From: an uncultured Bryobacterales bacterium | GTDB taxonomy: Bacteria; Acidobacteriota; Terriglobia; Bryobacterales; UBA6623 | NCBI GenBank assembly: GCA_958295955.1 | Contig: OY282420.1 | Location: 109,714 to 150,235 of the forward strand | Direction: 5' to 3' | DNA: 40,522 bases | In this document: positions 33,873 through 40,522 of the stretch, one piece after another | How the letters are laid out: each line of letters starts with the position of its first letter | How positions within the stretch are numbered: position 1 is the stretch's first letter | Made by a program: the position numbers and the translations under genes | The notes under the pieces: model-generated | The model's database searches: none | Seen by the model: the letters and a program-made list of their open reading frames with translations, nothing else | What the model was told of the DNA's origin: nothing

Positions 33873-34493
33873 TTACAAACCTTCCGGCGTGACGACCCAG
33901 CCGAGAAATCGCGCCGAATCCCAGTTGAATTTTTCGATCCGAGGGACCGTAACGACCGCCCCGTTCTTGCTGACCGCCAACCGGCTCGCGTGATAAAACG
34001 GCATAAGAAGATTGCGGTCGCGGCGCCGCGGCTCGCCGAACTCATACCCATCCGGCGCAGTGCGGCTCGAGTCGATGACTTGATCCCGAAACTCTGCAAT
34101 CTCGACCGGGAGACCTGCTTTCGGCACATCGTCCGTCTCGGGCAGGGGCAAGCTGATCTCTCGAAGATTTCCATTCGAATGTTCGTACCGAAAGAGCCGC
34201 TCCCTACGAGCGTACAGATACTGCTCCTCCGGAAAGGCCCCATATCGGTACTGCTCCTCCGGAAAGGCCCGTATGCGCAGTTTCCGTTCCGGGCCGACAT
34301 CGATTTCGAAGCGCCAACGAGACTGCCGGTGTGGATAAAATGACTCCCCCGCAAACAGAAAATCGTGCTGCGGGGGATCAATCAGCAAGCGCGGGATATA
34401 GGTCGCAAGCAGGAAAAAAACAACGACCGCCACCGGCAAAAGCGTACCGGCAACCAGCGGGGCATTTTCGCGAATCCACTTTCCGTTCGCCAT
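33873..34493 (-). CDS. GDYXXLXY-like membrane-anchored protein with a short tandem repeat
   Basis: From ATG 34493 the protein has 206 residues: one N-terminal transmembrane segment (LVAGTLLPVAVVVFFLLATYI) and a soluble domain. The domain holds an in-frame tandem repeat, AFPEEQY twice ten residues apart, and otherwise an unfamiliar sequence. Proteins encoded just upstream of DUF2157-type proteins in bacteria often are GDYXXLXY proteins, but the diagnostic motif is not seen here, so the name is only positional. No function can be given. A TATAGT near 34529-34534 on the minus strand may be its -10. It is divergent from the SDR gene. Confidence 0.6.
   Translation of the reverse strand: MANGKWIRENAPLVAGTLLPVAVVVFFLLATYIPRLLIDPPQHDFLFAGESFYPHRQSRWRFEIDVGPERKLRIRAFPEEQYRYGAFPEEQYLYARRERLFRYEHSNGNLREISLPLPETDDVPKAGLPVEIAEFRDQVIDSSRTAPDGYEFGEPRRRDRNLLMPFYHASRLAVSKNGAVVTVPRIEKFNWDSARFLGWVVTPEGL
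34219..34270 (-). repeat. 30-bp-spaced direct repeat inside the membrane-anchored protein gene
   Basis: A 22-base segment at 34219-34240 recurs identically at 34249-34270. The 30-base spacing keeps the frame and duplicates AFPEEQY in the protein. It looks like a recent internal duplication. Confidence 0.85.
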
Positions 34494-34570
34494 GGCCCGG
34501 ACGCGGTCCGTAACCGCGCTGCGCTTTACTATAGCAACTCGGGTTTTGAAGAGGAGTAACGGACAACCCC

Positions 34571-35353
34571 ATGCGCAACTACGAAACGATGTTCTCCCTG
34601 CAAGGCAAAAAAGCCCTGATTGCCGGCGCCAGCCGCGGCATCGGCCTGGCGATCGCTCAGGCGGCGGCCGCCCACGGCGCCCACGCGGTGCTCGCCGCGC
34701 GTTCGACCGCTGCGCTCGAGCGCGAAGCCGCCGCTCTTGCCGCGCAGGGGTATTCCGCCGCAGCGCTGGCGCTCGATATCGCCGATCCCGACTCCGTCGA
34801 CAAGGCCGCCGAGGCATGTTCCGACGCCGACATTCTGGTCAACGTCGCCGGAACGAACATCCGCAAGCGCTTTGAAGACTACACCGCCGAAGAATACGAG
34901 CGGATCATGCAAACGAATCTGCACGGCATCGTTCGCCTCACCCGCAATCTCGGCAAACGGATGATCGCCCGCGGCGCGGGAGGAAAAATCGTCAATATCG
35001 GCAGCTTGATGTCACTGTTGGGTCTGCCGCACCTTTCCATTTACGCAATGACCAAGAGCGCTCTCGCCGGTCTGACGCGCGCCTTGGCCGCGGAGTGGGC
35101 GGAGCACGGCATTCAGGTCAATTGCATCGCTCCCGGATTCATTCTTACCGACCTGAACCGCGCGATGTGGCAGCCGCCGGCAATGGCCGAGTGGCTCAAG
35201 GGCGCGCAGCCCAATCCGCGGCTCGGCGTCCCGGACGACATCGCCGGGCTGGCGGTCTTTCTGTCGAGCCCGGCGGCGGACTATATCACGGGGCAGGTCA
35301 TCGCCTCCGACGGCGGCTACACGACAACCGCTCGCTGGCCCTTTGCCCCCTAG
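34571..35353 (+). CDS. Short-chain dehydrogenase/reductase (SDR)
   Basis: A 260-residue classical SDR. The NAD(P) loop is AGASRGIGLA (about 18-27), followed by NVAGT (91-95), Asn116, Ser145, Tyr158 and Lys162 (YAMTK), and the PGFILTDLNRAM segment. A C-terminal DDIAGLAVFLSSPAADYITGQVIASDGG is typical. Closest in style to gluconate 5-dehydrogenase-type and 3-oxoacyl reductases; the substrate is uncertain. Start ATG 34571 has GAGGAG (34551-34556) rather far upstream; ATG 34589 is possible. TACTAT at 34527-34532 may be the -10. It lies 69 bp upstream of the SIS gene, so a joint sugar pathway is conceivable. Confidence 0.88.
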   Translation: MRNYETMFSLQGKKALIAGASRGIGLAIAQAAAAHGAHAVLAARSTAALEREAAALAAQGYSAAALALDIADPDSVDKAAEACSDADILVNVAGTNIRKRFEDYTAEEYERIMQTNLHGIVRLTRNLGKRMIARGAGGKIVNIGSLMSLLGLPHLSIYAMTKSALAGLTRALAAEWAEHGIQVNCIAPGFILTDLNRAMWQPPAMAEWLKGAQPNPRLGVPDDIAGLAVFLSSPAADYITGQVIASDGGYTTTARWPFAP

Positions 35354-35422
35354 TCGCTGCCGGTTCTCGGCGGGAATGTTTACAATCGACAAGGGGCGGG
35401 GCAGGCCGCCGCATATCTCGCG

Positions 35423-36481
35423 ATGTCGCTGATGCTGCAGGAAATCGAGGAACAGCCGCAGGCGCTGGCTCGAATGCTCGACGGCTGCGCGCAACAAGTC
35501 CGCGTTCTCGAACGCCGCTTCGCCGTCGAGAGGCCGGAGTCGATCGTTCTCGTTGCCCGCGGCACTTCCGACAACGCGGCGACGTTCGCGCGCTATCTGC
35601 TGGAGATTCTGTTAGGGATTCCGACGTCTTTGGCTGCGCCCTCGATCGCCACGGTTTACGACAGTCCGGCGCGCCGCAAACACACTCTCGTCGTGGGCAT
35701 ATCGCAATCCGGCGAATCGACCGACACCAATCTCTATCTCGAAAAAGCGGGCGCGGCGGGCGCGGTTACTCTGGGCATTACCAACGAGTCCGCAAGCAGT
35801 CTGGCGAAATTGGCCGACGAGGCGCTGAGCGTGCGCGTCGGCCCCGAGAAGAGCGTCGCCGCCACGAAGACCTATACCGGTCAACTCCTGGCGATCTATC
35901 TGCTCGCGCGGGCGCTGGGCGCGCGGATTCCGGAAGCGGCGCTGCGCAAGCTGCCGGAGCTGGTCGCGCGGCAACTGGAGTCGAAGGAACGGACCGCCGC
36001 GCTGGCCGAGCGCTACCGTTACATGGAGCACGCCGTGGTGGTGGGACGCGGATTGAATTATGCGAACGCCTTGGAGCTTGCGCTGAAGATGATGGAAACC
36101 AGCTACGTCGTCGCGGAAAGGTTTTCGGGCGCCGATTTCATGCACGGCCCGCTGGCGCTTGTGGAAAAAGGATTTCCCGTGTTCGTTTTCGCCCCGGGCG
36201 GCCCCGCGCGCAAGGGAACCGCAAAGCTGCTGGCGCGGCTGGCGGAAGCGGACGCCGAGACGATCGCGATCGGACCGCCGGCCGTTGTCCGCGGCCTTCC
36301 GGCCACGAAGCGAATTTTTCTGAACGGAGCAATTCCCTTTGTCCCCGACGGCCCGGAAGATCTGATGACGCCCATTCCGGCGATCGTTCCCGGACAACTG
36401 TTCGCCGCCTACCTGTCCGAGCACAAGGGACTCGACCCGGACCATCCGCGGATGCTCTCGAAAGTGACGCGGACGCTATAG
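35423..36481 (+). CDS. Double SIS-domain sugar-phosphate isomerase/deaminase (GlmS C-terminal-like)
   Basis: A 352-residue protein with two SIS domains and no glutaminase domain. The first has LVARGTSDNAATFARYLLE and VGISQSGESTDTN; the second has VVGRGLNYANALELALKMMETSYVVAERFSGADFMHGPLALVE. The end, LSEHKGLDPDHPRMLSKVTRTL, is the GlmS/NagB-II type tail. Relatives deaminate glucosamine-6-phosphate to fructose-6-phosphate or isomerise amino-sugar phosphates in the cytoplasm. NagB-II-type deaminase is the best guess. TACAAT at 35381-35386 is a possible -10; ATG 35423 has a weak ribosome site, and 35432 is an alternative. Confidence 0.88.
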   Translation: MSLMLQEIEEQPQALARMLDGCAQQVRVLERRFAVERPESIVLVARGTSDNAATFARYLLEILLGIPTSLAAPSIATVYDSPARRKHTLVVGISQSGESTDTNLYLEKAGAAGAVTLGITNESASSLAKLADEALSVRVGPEKSVAATKTYTGQLLAIYLLARALGARIPEAALRKLPELVARQLESKERTAALAERYRYMEHAVVVGRGLNYANALELALKMMETSYVVAERFSGADFMHGPLALVEKGFPVFVFAPGGPARKGTAKLLARLAEADAETIAIGPPAVVRGLPATKRIFLNGAIPFVPDGPEDLMTPIPAIVPGQLFAAYLSEHKGLDPDHPRMLSKVTRTL

Positions 36482-36500
36482 GCCGCTTCGCGGCCGGTGG

Positions 36501-36521
36501 AGAGTGAAGAGTGAAGAGTGG
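36501..36521 (+). repeat. Three 7-bp repeats spanning the ABC ATPase start codon
   Basis: AGAGTGA, AGAGTGA and AGAGTGG stand in tandem at 36501-36521. Each unit contains a GTG, so potential start codons occur in all three frames; the middle one (36511) is in frame with the ATPase. Confidence 0.7.
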
Positions 36522-37203
36522 AGAGACGGTCCTGCGCTTCAGCGGCGTCTCCAAGCGCTACTTCCTCGCCGACCGCGCGGTGGACGCTCTGCGCGATGTT
36601 TCGCTCGATATTGCGGGAGGAGAATTCGTAGCTTTGACGGGCCGCAGCGGTTGCGGCAAGAGCACATTCCTCAACCTGGCGGGGGCGATGGACTTTCCCA
36701 CGTCGGGCAGCGTAGCCATCGACCGGCTGCGTACCGAAAAGATGTCCGCGGCCGAGCTCGACGCGGTGCGCCGCGGGCGGGTCGGGTTCGTGTTCCAGTT
36801 TTTCCAGTTGCTGCCGACCTTGAGCGCCGTCGAAAACGTCGAGCTTCCGCTGCAGCTTGCCGGCGATCGGCGTCCGCGCGCCCGGGCGCTCGAGGCGCTG
36901 GAGCTCGTCGAGGCGAACGGCCTCGCCGCGCGGCTGCCGCATCAACTTTCAGGCGGCGAGATGCAGCGGGTGGCGATCGCCCGCGCCCTCGTGCATTCCC
37001 CATCCGTCGTTCTCGCCGACGAGCCCATCGGCAATCTCGACAGCGAGAGCGCCGCGGTCGTCATGCGCCTGCTGCGGCGCATCGCCGACGAACTGCGCAC
37101 AACCGTCGTCATGGCGACGCACAGCCTGGAATCCGCAGCCGTTGCGGACCGGATCGTGGCGCTGCGGGACGGCCGCATCGAAACGGTTTCGAAAGGCGTT
37201 TAA
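36511..37203 (+). CDS. ABC transporter ATP-binding protein (MacB/LolD type)
   Basis: A 230-residue ATPase with Walker A GRSGCGKST (44-52), Q-loop Gln96 in FVFQFFQLLPTLSAVEN, signature LSGGE (146-150), Walker B VVLADE (166-171) and H-loop His204 in MATHS. The sequence style is that of LolD/MacB-type ATPases, which power FtsX-like permeases in lipoprotein release or extrusion. It starts at GTG 36511 inside a small tandem repeat. The permease gene begins 25 bp downstream, making this a two-component ABC system. Confidence 0.94.
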   Translation: MKSGETVLRFSGVSKRYFLADRAVDALRDVSLDIAGGEFVALTGRSGCGKSTFLNLAGAMDFPTSGSVAIDRLRTEKMSAAELDAVRRGRVGFVFQFFQLLPTLSAVENVELPLQLAGDRRPRARALEALELVEANGLAARLPHQLSGGEMQRVAIARALVHSPSVVLADEPIGNLDSESAAVVMRLLRRIADELRTTVVMATHSLESAAVADRIVALRDGRIETVSKGV

Positions 37204-37228
37204 GCGGCGTTTTATGGGCGTTTAAGAG

Positions 37229-39757
37229 ATGCATGCCGCGCGCCTGTTCTTCCGCCTGATCGTCCGCCCGCTGCTGCGCGAGCCGCTGCGCGCGCTGCTG
37301 ACCGCGCTCGCCGCGGCTCTGGGCGTTGCGGTGGTCGCCGCCATCGATCTGGCCGCAGAGTCTTCTACGGGTTCGTTCCAATCTTCGCTGGAAACGCTCA
37401 GCGGTGAGGCGGTTTACGAGATTAGCGCCGTAGGCGGAGTGCCGGAGCGGGTACACGGCGATCTCGTCCGGCTGCCCTATCCCGGGCGGTTCGCCGCGCG
37501 CCTCGAAGACTATGCGCTGGTCGGCCCGCGCCGCGAGCGGGTTCCGTTCTTCGGCGTCGATCTCTTCGGCGACCCGGTCGCCGGGGCCGCGGCCGCCGCG
37601 TTCCGCGAGAACCTCGGGGAACGCTTGGCCGAGCCGGGGGTGCTTGCCGGCGCCGCTTTGGGCTATGTAGAAGGCGACACGGTTGAAATCACTGTCAACG
37701 ACCGCGCGCACCGGCTGCGGGTCGCGGGCGTGCTGAGCCGCAGCGCAGCGCCGACGGAAGACCAAGACCGCTTCCTGGCGATGGATATCGCGCATGCCCA
37801 GCGCCTCTTGGACCGCCTCGGGAAGATCGACCGGATTTACGTTTACGATGCGCCCGAAAGCGAGGCGTGGCAGCGGGCGGTTCGCGCCGTTCTGCCTGAC
37901 GGCGTTGCTTTCGAGCCTGCCGGCGCCCGCTCCGAAGGAAATCGGCGAATGCTGCGGGCGTTCCGTTTGAACCTCCGTGTTTTGAGCTTTATCGCAATGA
38001 TCGTCGGGGCCTTCTTGATCTACAACACGATTGCGGTCTCGGTCGTGCGCAGGCGGACGGAGATCGGGGTTCTGCGCGCTCTGGGAGCTTCGCGCGCCGC
38101 GGTCCGCGCCGCGTTTTTGCTCGAAGGCGCGCTCTTCGGACTTGCCGGCAGCGCGCTGGGCATCCCGCTGGGATGGGTTCTGGCGGAGGGGGCGGTCGAG
38201 GCCATGAGCGCGACGGTCAGCTCGCTCTATGTCACTAGCACTCCGGGCGAAATTCGATTTTCCGTCGAGTCCGTGCTGGCTGCGGTCTCCTGCGGCTTGG
38301 GGACGGCGCTGCTCGCGGCCTGGCTGCCCGCCGCCGAGGCTTCGTCGGCGGCGCCCTCCGCGGCTATGGGCAGAGCGCGCATCGAGTACGACGCAAGACG
38401 GCGCAGCGGCGCGCATTTCCTGCGTGCCGTTTTTTGCGTCGCCGGCGGCGCGGCTCTTTGCTTCGTTCCGGCCTGGAACAGGATTCCCGTCGCCGGATAC
38501 GCCGCGGCGATTCTGCTGATTGCCGGGGCGGCATTGGCAACGCCCGCGGCGGCGGAGCGCATCTTGCGCACGGCGGCGTATGTCATGGCAAGACTCTTCG
38601 GCGCGCAAGGCTTTCTGGCCGCTCGCGGACTCGCCGCGTCTCTGGCGCGAACTTCGGCGCTGGTAGCCGCGCTGGCGACCGCGGCGGCAATGACGGTCAG
38701 CATCGGCATCATGGTCGGCAGTTTCCGCGATACCGTGATCTTGTGGATGAACCGCCAACTCGCCGCCGACCTGTACGTTCGGCCCGTCGGGCGCGGGGGC
38801 GGCGGCTTTGCGCCTACCATGGCGCCGGAAATCGCCGACCGGATTCAAGCATTGCCCGAAGTGTCGGCCGTAGATCGTTTTCGCAGCTATGCGATTACTT
38901 ATAATGGGCTGCCGGCGAAGCTGGCCTTCGGGCAGGTCGAGGTCCACGGCCGGCGGACGGCGACGCGCTTTCTCGAAGGGCCGGCGGAAGAAAAGATCTG
39001 GGCAAGCCTCGCTGCCGGCGACAATGTGATCGTCAGCGAACCGTTCAGCCGCAAGCACGACGTTCATGCAGGAGACTACATCACGTTGCCTCCGGCAGGC
39101 CGGCAGGCAGCGTTTCGGGTCGCCGGCGTCTATTACGACTATTCCGGCGAACAGGGCTTCATCGTCGGCGACCGGTCGATCTTTTTGCAGTATCTTCCCG
39201 ACCCGCGGCCGAGTAACCTGGCCGTCTATCTTCATCCGGGAGTCGATGTGCGGCGCGCGCGGCAAGCCGTTATGGAGGCCGCGGGCGAGTACAGCATTTT
39301 TGCGGCGACCAACCGGACGTTAAGAGAGCAGGGAATTGCCGTGTTCGACCGGACGTTCGCCATTACCTATGCGCTTGAAGCCGTAGCCATCGTCGTCGCC
39401 GTACTGGGTATGGCGGGGGGGCTGCTCGCGCTCGTAATCGATCGGCGCCGGGAGATCGGCGTCCTGCGCTTCGTGGGCGCCTCGGCGCGGCAGATTCGGA
39501 AAATGGCGCTCGTACAGGCGGGATTGTTGGGGATGCTTGCGAACCTGATGGGTCTTGTGCTGGGCGTCGGGCTGTCGCTCGTCTTGATTTACGTTATCAA
39601 CGAGCAGTCGTTCGGCTGGACGATTCAGTTTCATTGGCCGGTCGGACTGCTGCTCGCAGGCTTGACCGGCATTCATCTCTCCGCCGTGCTTGCCGGGTTG
39701 TATCCGGCACGACTTGCCGCGGCTGTCGATCCGAGCGAAGCGGTACACGAAGAATGA
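37229..39757 (+). CDS. ABC transporter permease with two FtsX-like domains
   Basis: An 842-residue permease. An N-terminal membrane helix (about 20-42) leads into a periplasmic region. The first FtsX domain holds the RRRTEIGVLRALGASRAAV motif near residue 274, and the second an analogous RRREIGVLRFVGASARQIRK near residue 738. A central membrane pair lies about 465-500, and the last helices reach PARLAAAVDPSEAVHEE. The duplicated layout is that of large FtsX permeases such as YbbP/AttF-type. The partner ATPase lies just upstream. Its stop overlaps the start of the AttH-like gene (ATGA), so the three genes are coupled. Cargo is probably a lipid or lipoprotein-like molecule, by analogy. Confidence 0.92.
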   Translation: MHAARLFFRLIVRPLLREPLRALLTALAAALGVAVVAAIDLAAESSTGSFQSSLETLSGEAVYEISAVGGVPERVHGDLVRLPYPGRFAARLEDYALVGPRRERVPFFGVDLFGDPVAGAAAAAFRENLGERLAEPGVLAGAALGYVEGDTVEITVNDRAHRLRVAGVLSRSAAPTEDQDRFLAMDIAHAQRLLDRLGKIDRIYVYDAPESEAWQRAVRAVLPDGVAFEPAGARSEGNRRMLRAFRLNLRVLSFIAMIVGAFLIYNTIAVSVVRRRTEIGVLRALGASRAAVRAAFLLEGALFGLAGSALGIPLGWVLAEGAVEAMSATVSSLYVTSTPGEIRFSVESVLAAVSCGLGTALLAAWLPAAEASSAAPSAAMGRARIEYDARRRSGAHFLRAVFCVAGGAALCFVPAWNRIPVAGYAAAILLIAGAALATPAAAERILRTAAYVMARLFGAQGFLAARGLAASLARTSALVAALATAAAMTVSIGIMVGSFRDTVILWMNRQLAADLYVRPVGRGGGGFAPTMAPEIADRIQALPEVSAVDRFRSYAITYNGLPAKLAFGQVEVHGRRTATRFLEGPAEEKIWASLAAGDNVIVSEPFSRKHDVHAGDYITLPPAGRQAAFRVAGVYYDYSGEQGFIVGDRSIFLQYLPDPRPSNLAVYLHPGVDVRRARQAVMEAAGEYSIFAATNRTLREQGIAVFDRTFAITYALEAVAIVVAVLGMAGGLLALVIDRRREIGVLRFVGASARQIRKMALVQAGLLGMLANLMGLVLGVGLSLVLIYVINEQSFGWTIQFHWPVGLLLAGLTGIHLSAVLAGLYPARLAAAVDPSEAVHEE

Positions 39758-40522
39758 TTTTTAATTTTCTGATTGTAATTGGGTTATTGATTCCATCGGT
39801 TGCCGCTTTCGAGCGCGCGCTGCCGGGTTACGCATTCGAGTTTCCGCGGGATCACTTCGAGCACCCGGCATTCGAAATCGAATGGTGGTACTACACGGGT
39901 AACGTCAAGACTGCCGGCGGGCGGCGTTTCGGCTACGAGTTGACCTTTTTTCGGCTCGCCGTCGCGCGCGGCGAGCCGCCGGAAACTCCTTGGGACGTCG
40001 ACCGGGCGTATCTCGCGCACTTCGCCTTGAGCGACATCGAGGCGGGGCGGTTCTACCGCCGCGAGCGGTTGAACCGCGCGGGTCCCGGGTTGGCGGGCGC
40101 TGCGCACGAGAAGGCAGCCATTTGGAACGGCAACTGGAGCTCCCGCTGGACTGCCGACGGCGGGCAGTCGCTGTTTGCCGTTGCCGGCGATGTCGGCATC
40201 GACTTCACGCTGCGTCCCGTAAAGCCCCCGGTGGTGAACGGCGTGGACGGCGTGAGTCAGAAGTCGCAGGGGTTGGGCCGCGCGTCGCACTACATCTCGT
40301 TTACGCGGCTGGCGACAACCGGCCGTATTCACGTCGGCGGCGAGGTCTATGCCGTCGAAGGCGATTCATGGATGGATCACGAATTTTCTTCCGACAGCAT
40401 GGGGCCGAATTTACAGGGCTGGGACTGGATGAGCATCCAGTTGAACGACGGCGCGGAGTTGATGTTATACGGCATGCGCCGCGAGGACGGCTCTCACGAC
40501 GCTTTCTCTTCGGGAACGTTCG
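39754..40522 (+). CDS. AttH/CrtC-like lipocalin-fold secreted protein, 3' end beyond the window
   Basis: About 256 codons from ATG 39754 to the right edge, with no stop. A signal peptide (MIFNFLIVIGLLIPSVAA) precedes PGYAFEFPRDHFEHPAFEIEWWYYTGNV and SWMDHEFSSDSMGPNLQGWDWMSIQL, both typical of the AttH/carotenoid 1,2-hydratase (CrtC) double-lipocalin family. In Agrobacterium and others AttH is encoded with an ABC ATPase and FtsX-type permease, exactly as here. It may bind or process a hydrophobic molecule handled by the transporter. The start overlaps the permease stop by four bases. The true carotenoid reaction is unlikely, given no carotenoid genes nearby. Confidence 0.88.
   Translation, partial: MIFNFLIVIGLLIPSVAAFERALPGYAFEFPRDHFEHPAFEIEWWYYTGNVKTAGGRRFGYELTFFRLAVARGEPPETPWDVDRAYLAHFALSDIEAGRFYRRERLNRAGPGLAGAAHEKAAIWNGNWSSRWTADGGQSLFAVAGDVGIDFTLRPVKPPVVNGVDGVSQKSQGLGRASHYISFTRLATTGRIHVGGEVYAVEGDSWMDHEFSSDSMGPNLQGWDWMSIQLNDGAELMLYGMRREDGSHDAFSSGTF

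Noticed and set aside
37109..39265. 718-codon open frame on the minus strand
   Set aside because: Antisense to the FtsX-type permease, which has duplicated FtsX motifs and membrane segments.

Overview
The window is a continuous stretch of GC-rich bacterial chromosome, densely coded, with one visibly AT-rich gene (6616-7446). The gene families point to an Acidobacteriota-like organism, perhaps near Bryobacterales/Solibacter: planctomycete-type DUF1549/DUF1553 and DUF1501 proteins, several Tat-directed enzymes with TRRxFL-type leaders, a DUF6152 protein, paired PQQ-type beta-propellers with a haem protein, many secreted sulfatases, and a PhoH-YbeY-CNNM/CorB-Era operon. A planctomycete or related phylum cannot be excluded from one window. 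No phage, insertion sequence, CRISPR array or classical defence cluster was seen.

Layout. 1-6.5 kb: a truncated PSD1 cytochrome-like protein (-), then a Tat-type HAD dehalogenase, DUF1501, SYLF and DUF1080 proteins (+). 6.5-7.7 kb: a hairpin-rich spacer, the AT-rich orphan membrane gene (-) and a possible relic of a second copy. 7.7-11 kb: a sodium:solute symporter, a double-VOC protein and a fumarylacetoacetase-fold protein, the last two with Tat leaders. 11.2-15.3 kb: a YHYH protein and two tandem arylsulfatases. 15.3-18.8 kb: an NSS-type transporter, an ornithine cyclodeaminase family enzyme and a nucleoside phosphorylase family protein. 18.8-22.5 kb: two divergent paralogous PQQ-like propellers and a haem-c/helix-hairpin-helix fusion. 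22.5-25.7 kb: a third sulfatase and a small secreted protein (-), then a Tat-leader Gfo/Idh/MocA oxidoreductase (+).

25.7-29.7 kb is a housekeeping operon (PhoH, YbeY, CNNM/CorB-like CBS protein, Era, small BON protein) followed by a convergent tRNA-Gln(CUG). 29.8-35.4 kb holds a DUF6152 protein, a ketopantoate reductase family enzyme, a fourth sulfatase (Tat), a two-gene membrane-protein operon and an SDR oxidoreductase. 35.4-40.5 kb holds a double-SIS sugar isomerase/deaminase and an operon of ABC ATPase, FtsX-type permease and an AttH/CrtC-like secreted protein cut by the window end.

Taken together the accessory genes suggest a cell that degrades sulfated or complex sugars outside the cytoplasm (four sulfatases, DUF1080, Gfo/Idh/MocA, SIS, symporters) and keeps an extracytoplasmic redox apparatus. 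No dramatic new system stands out. The best leads are the near-identical DNA block at the active sites of the tandem sulfatases, the AT-rich orphan with its possible relic and structured flank, the propeller/haem-HhH module, and several active-site departures (sulfatase metal ligands, the phosphorylase Glu-Met-Glu motif).
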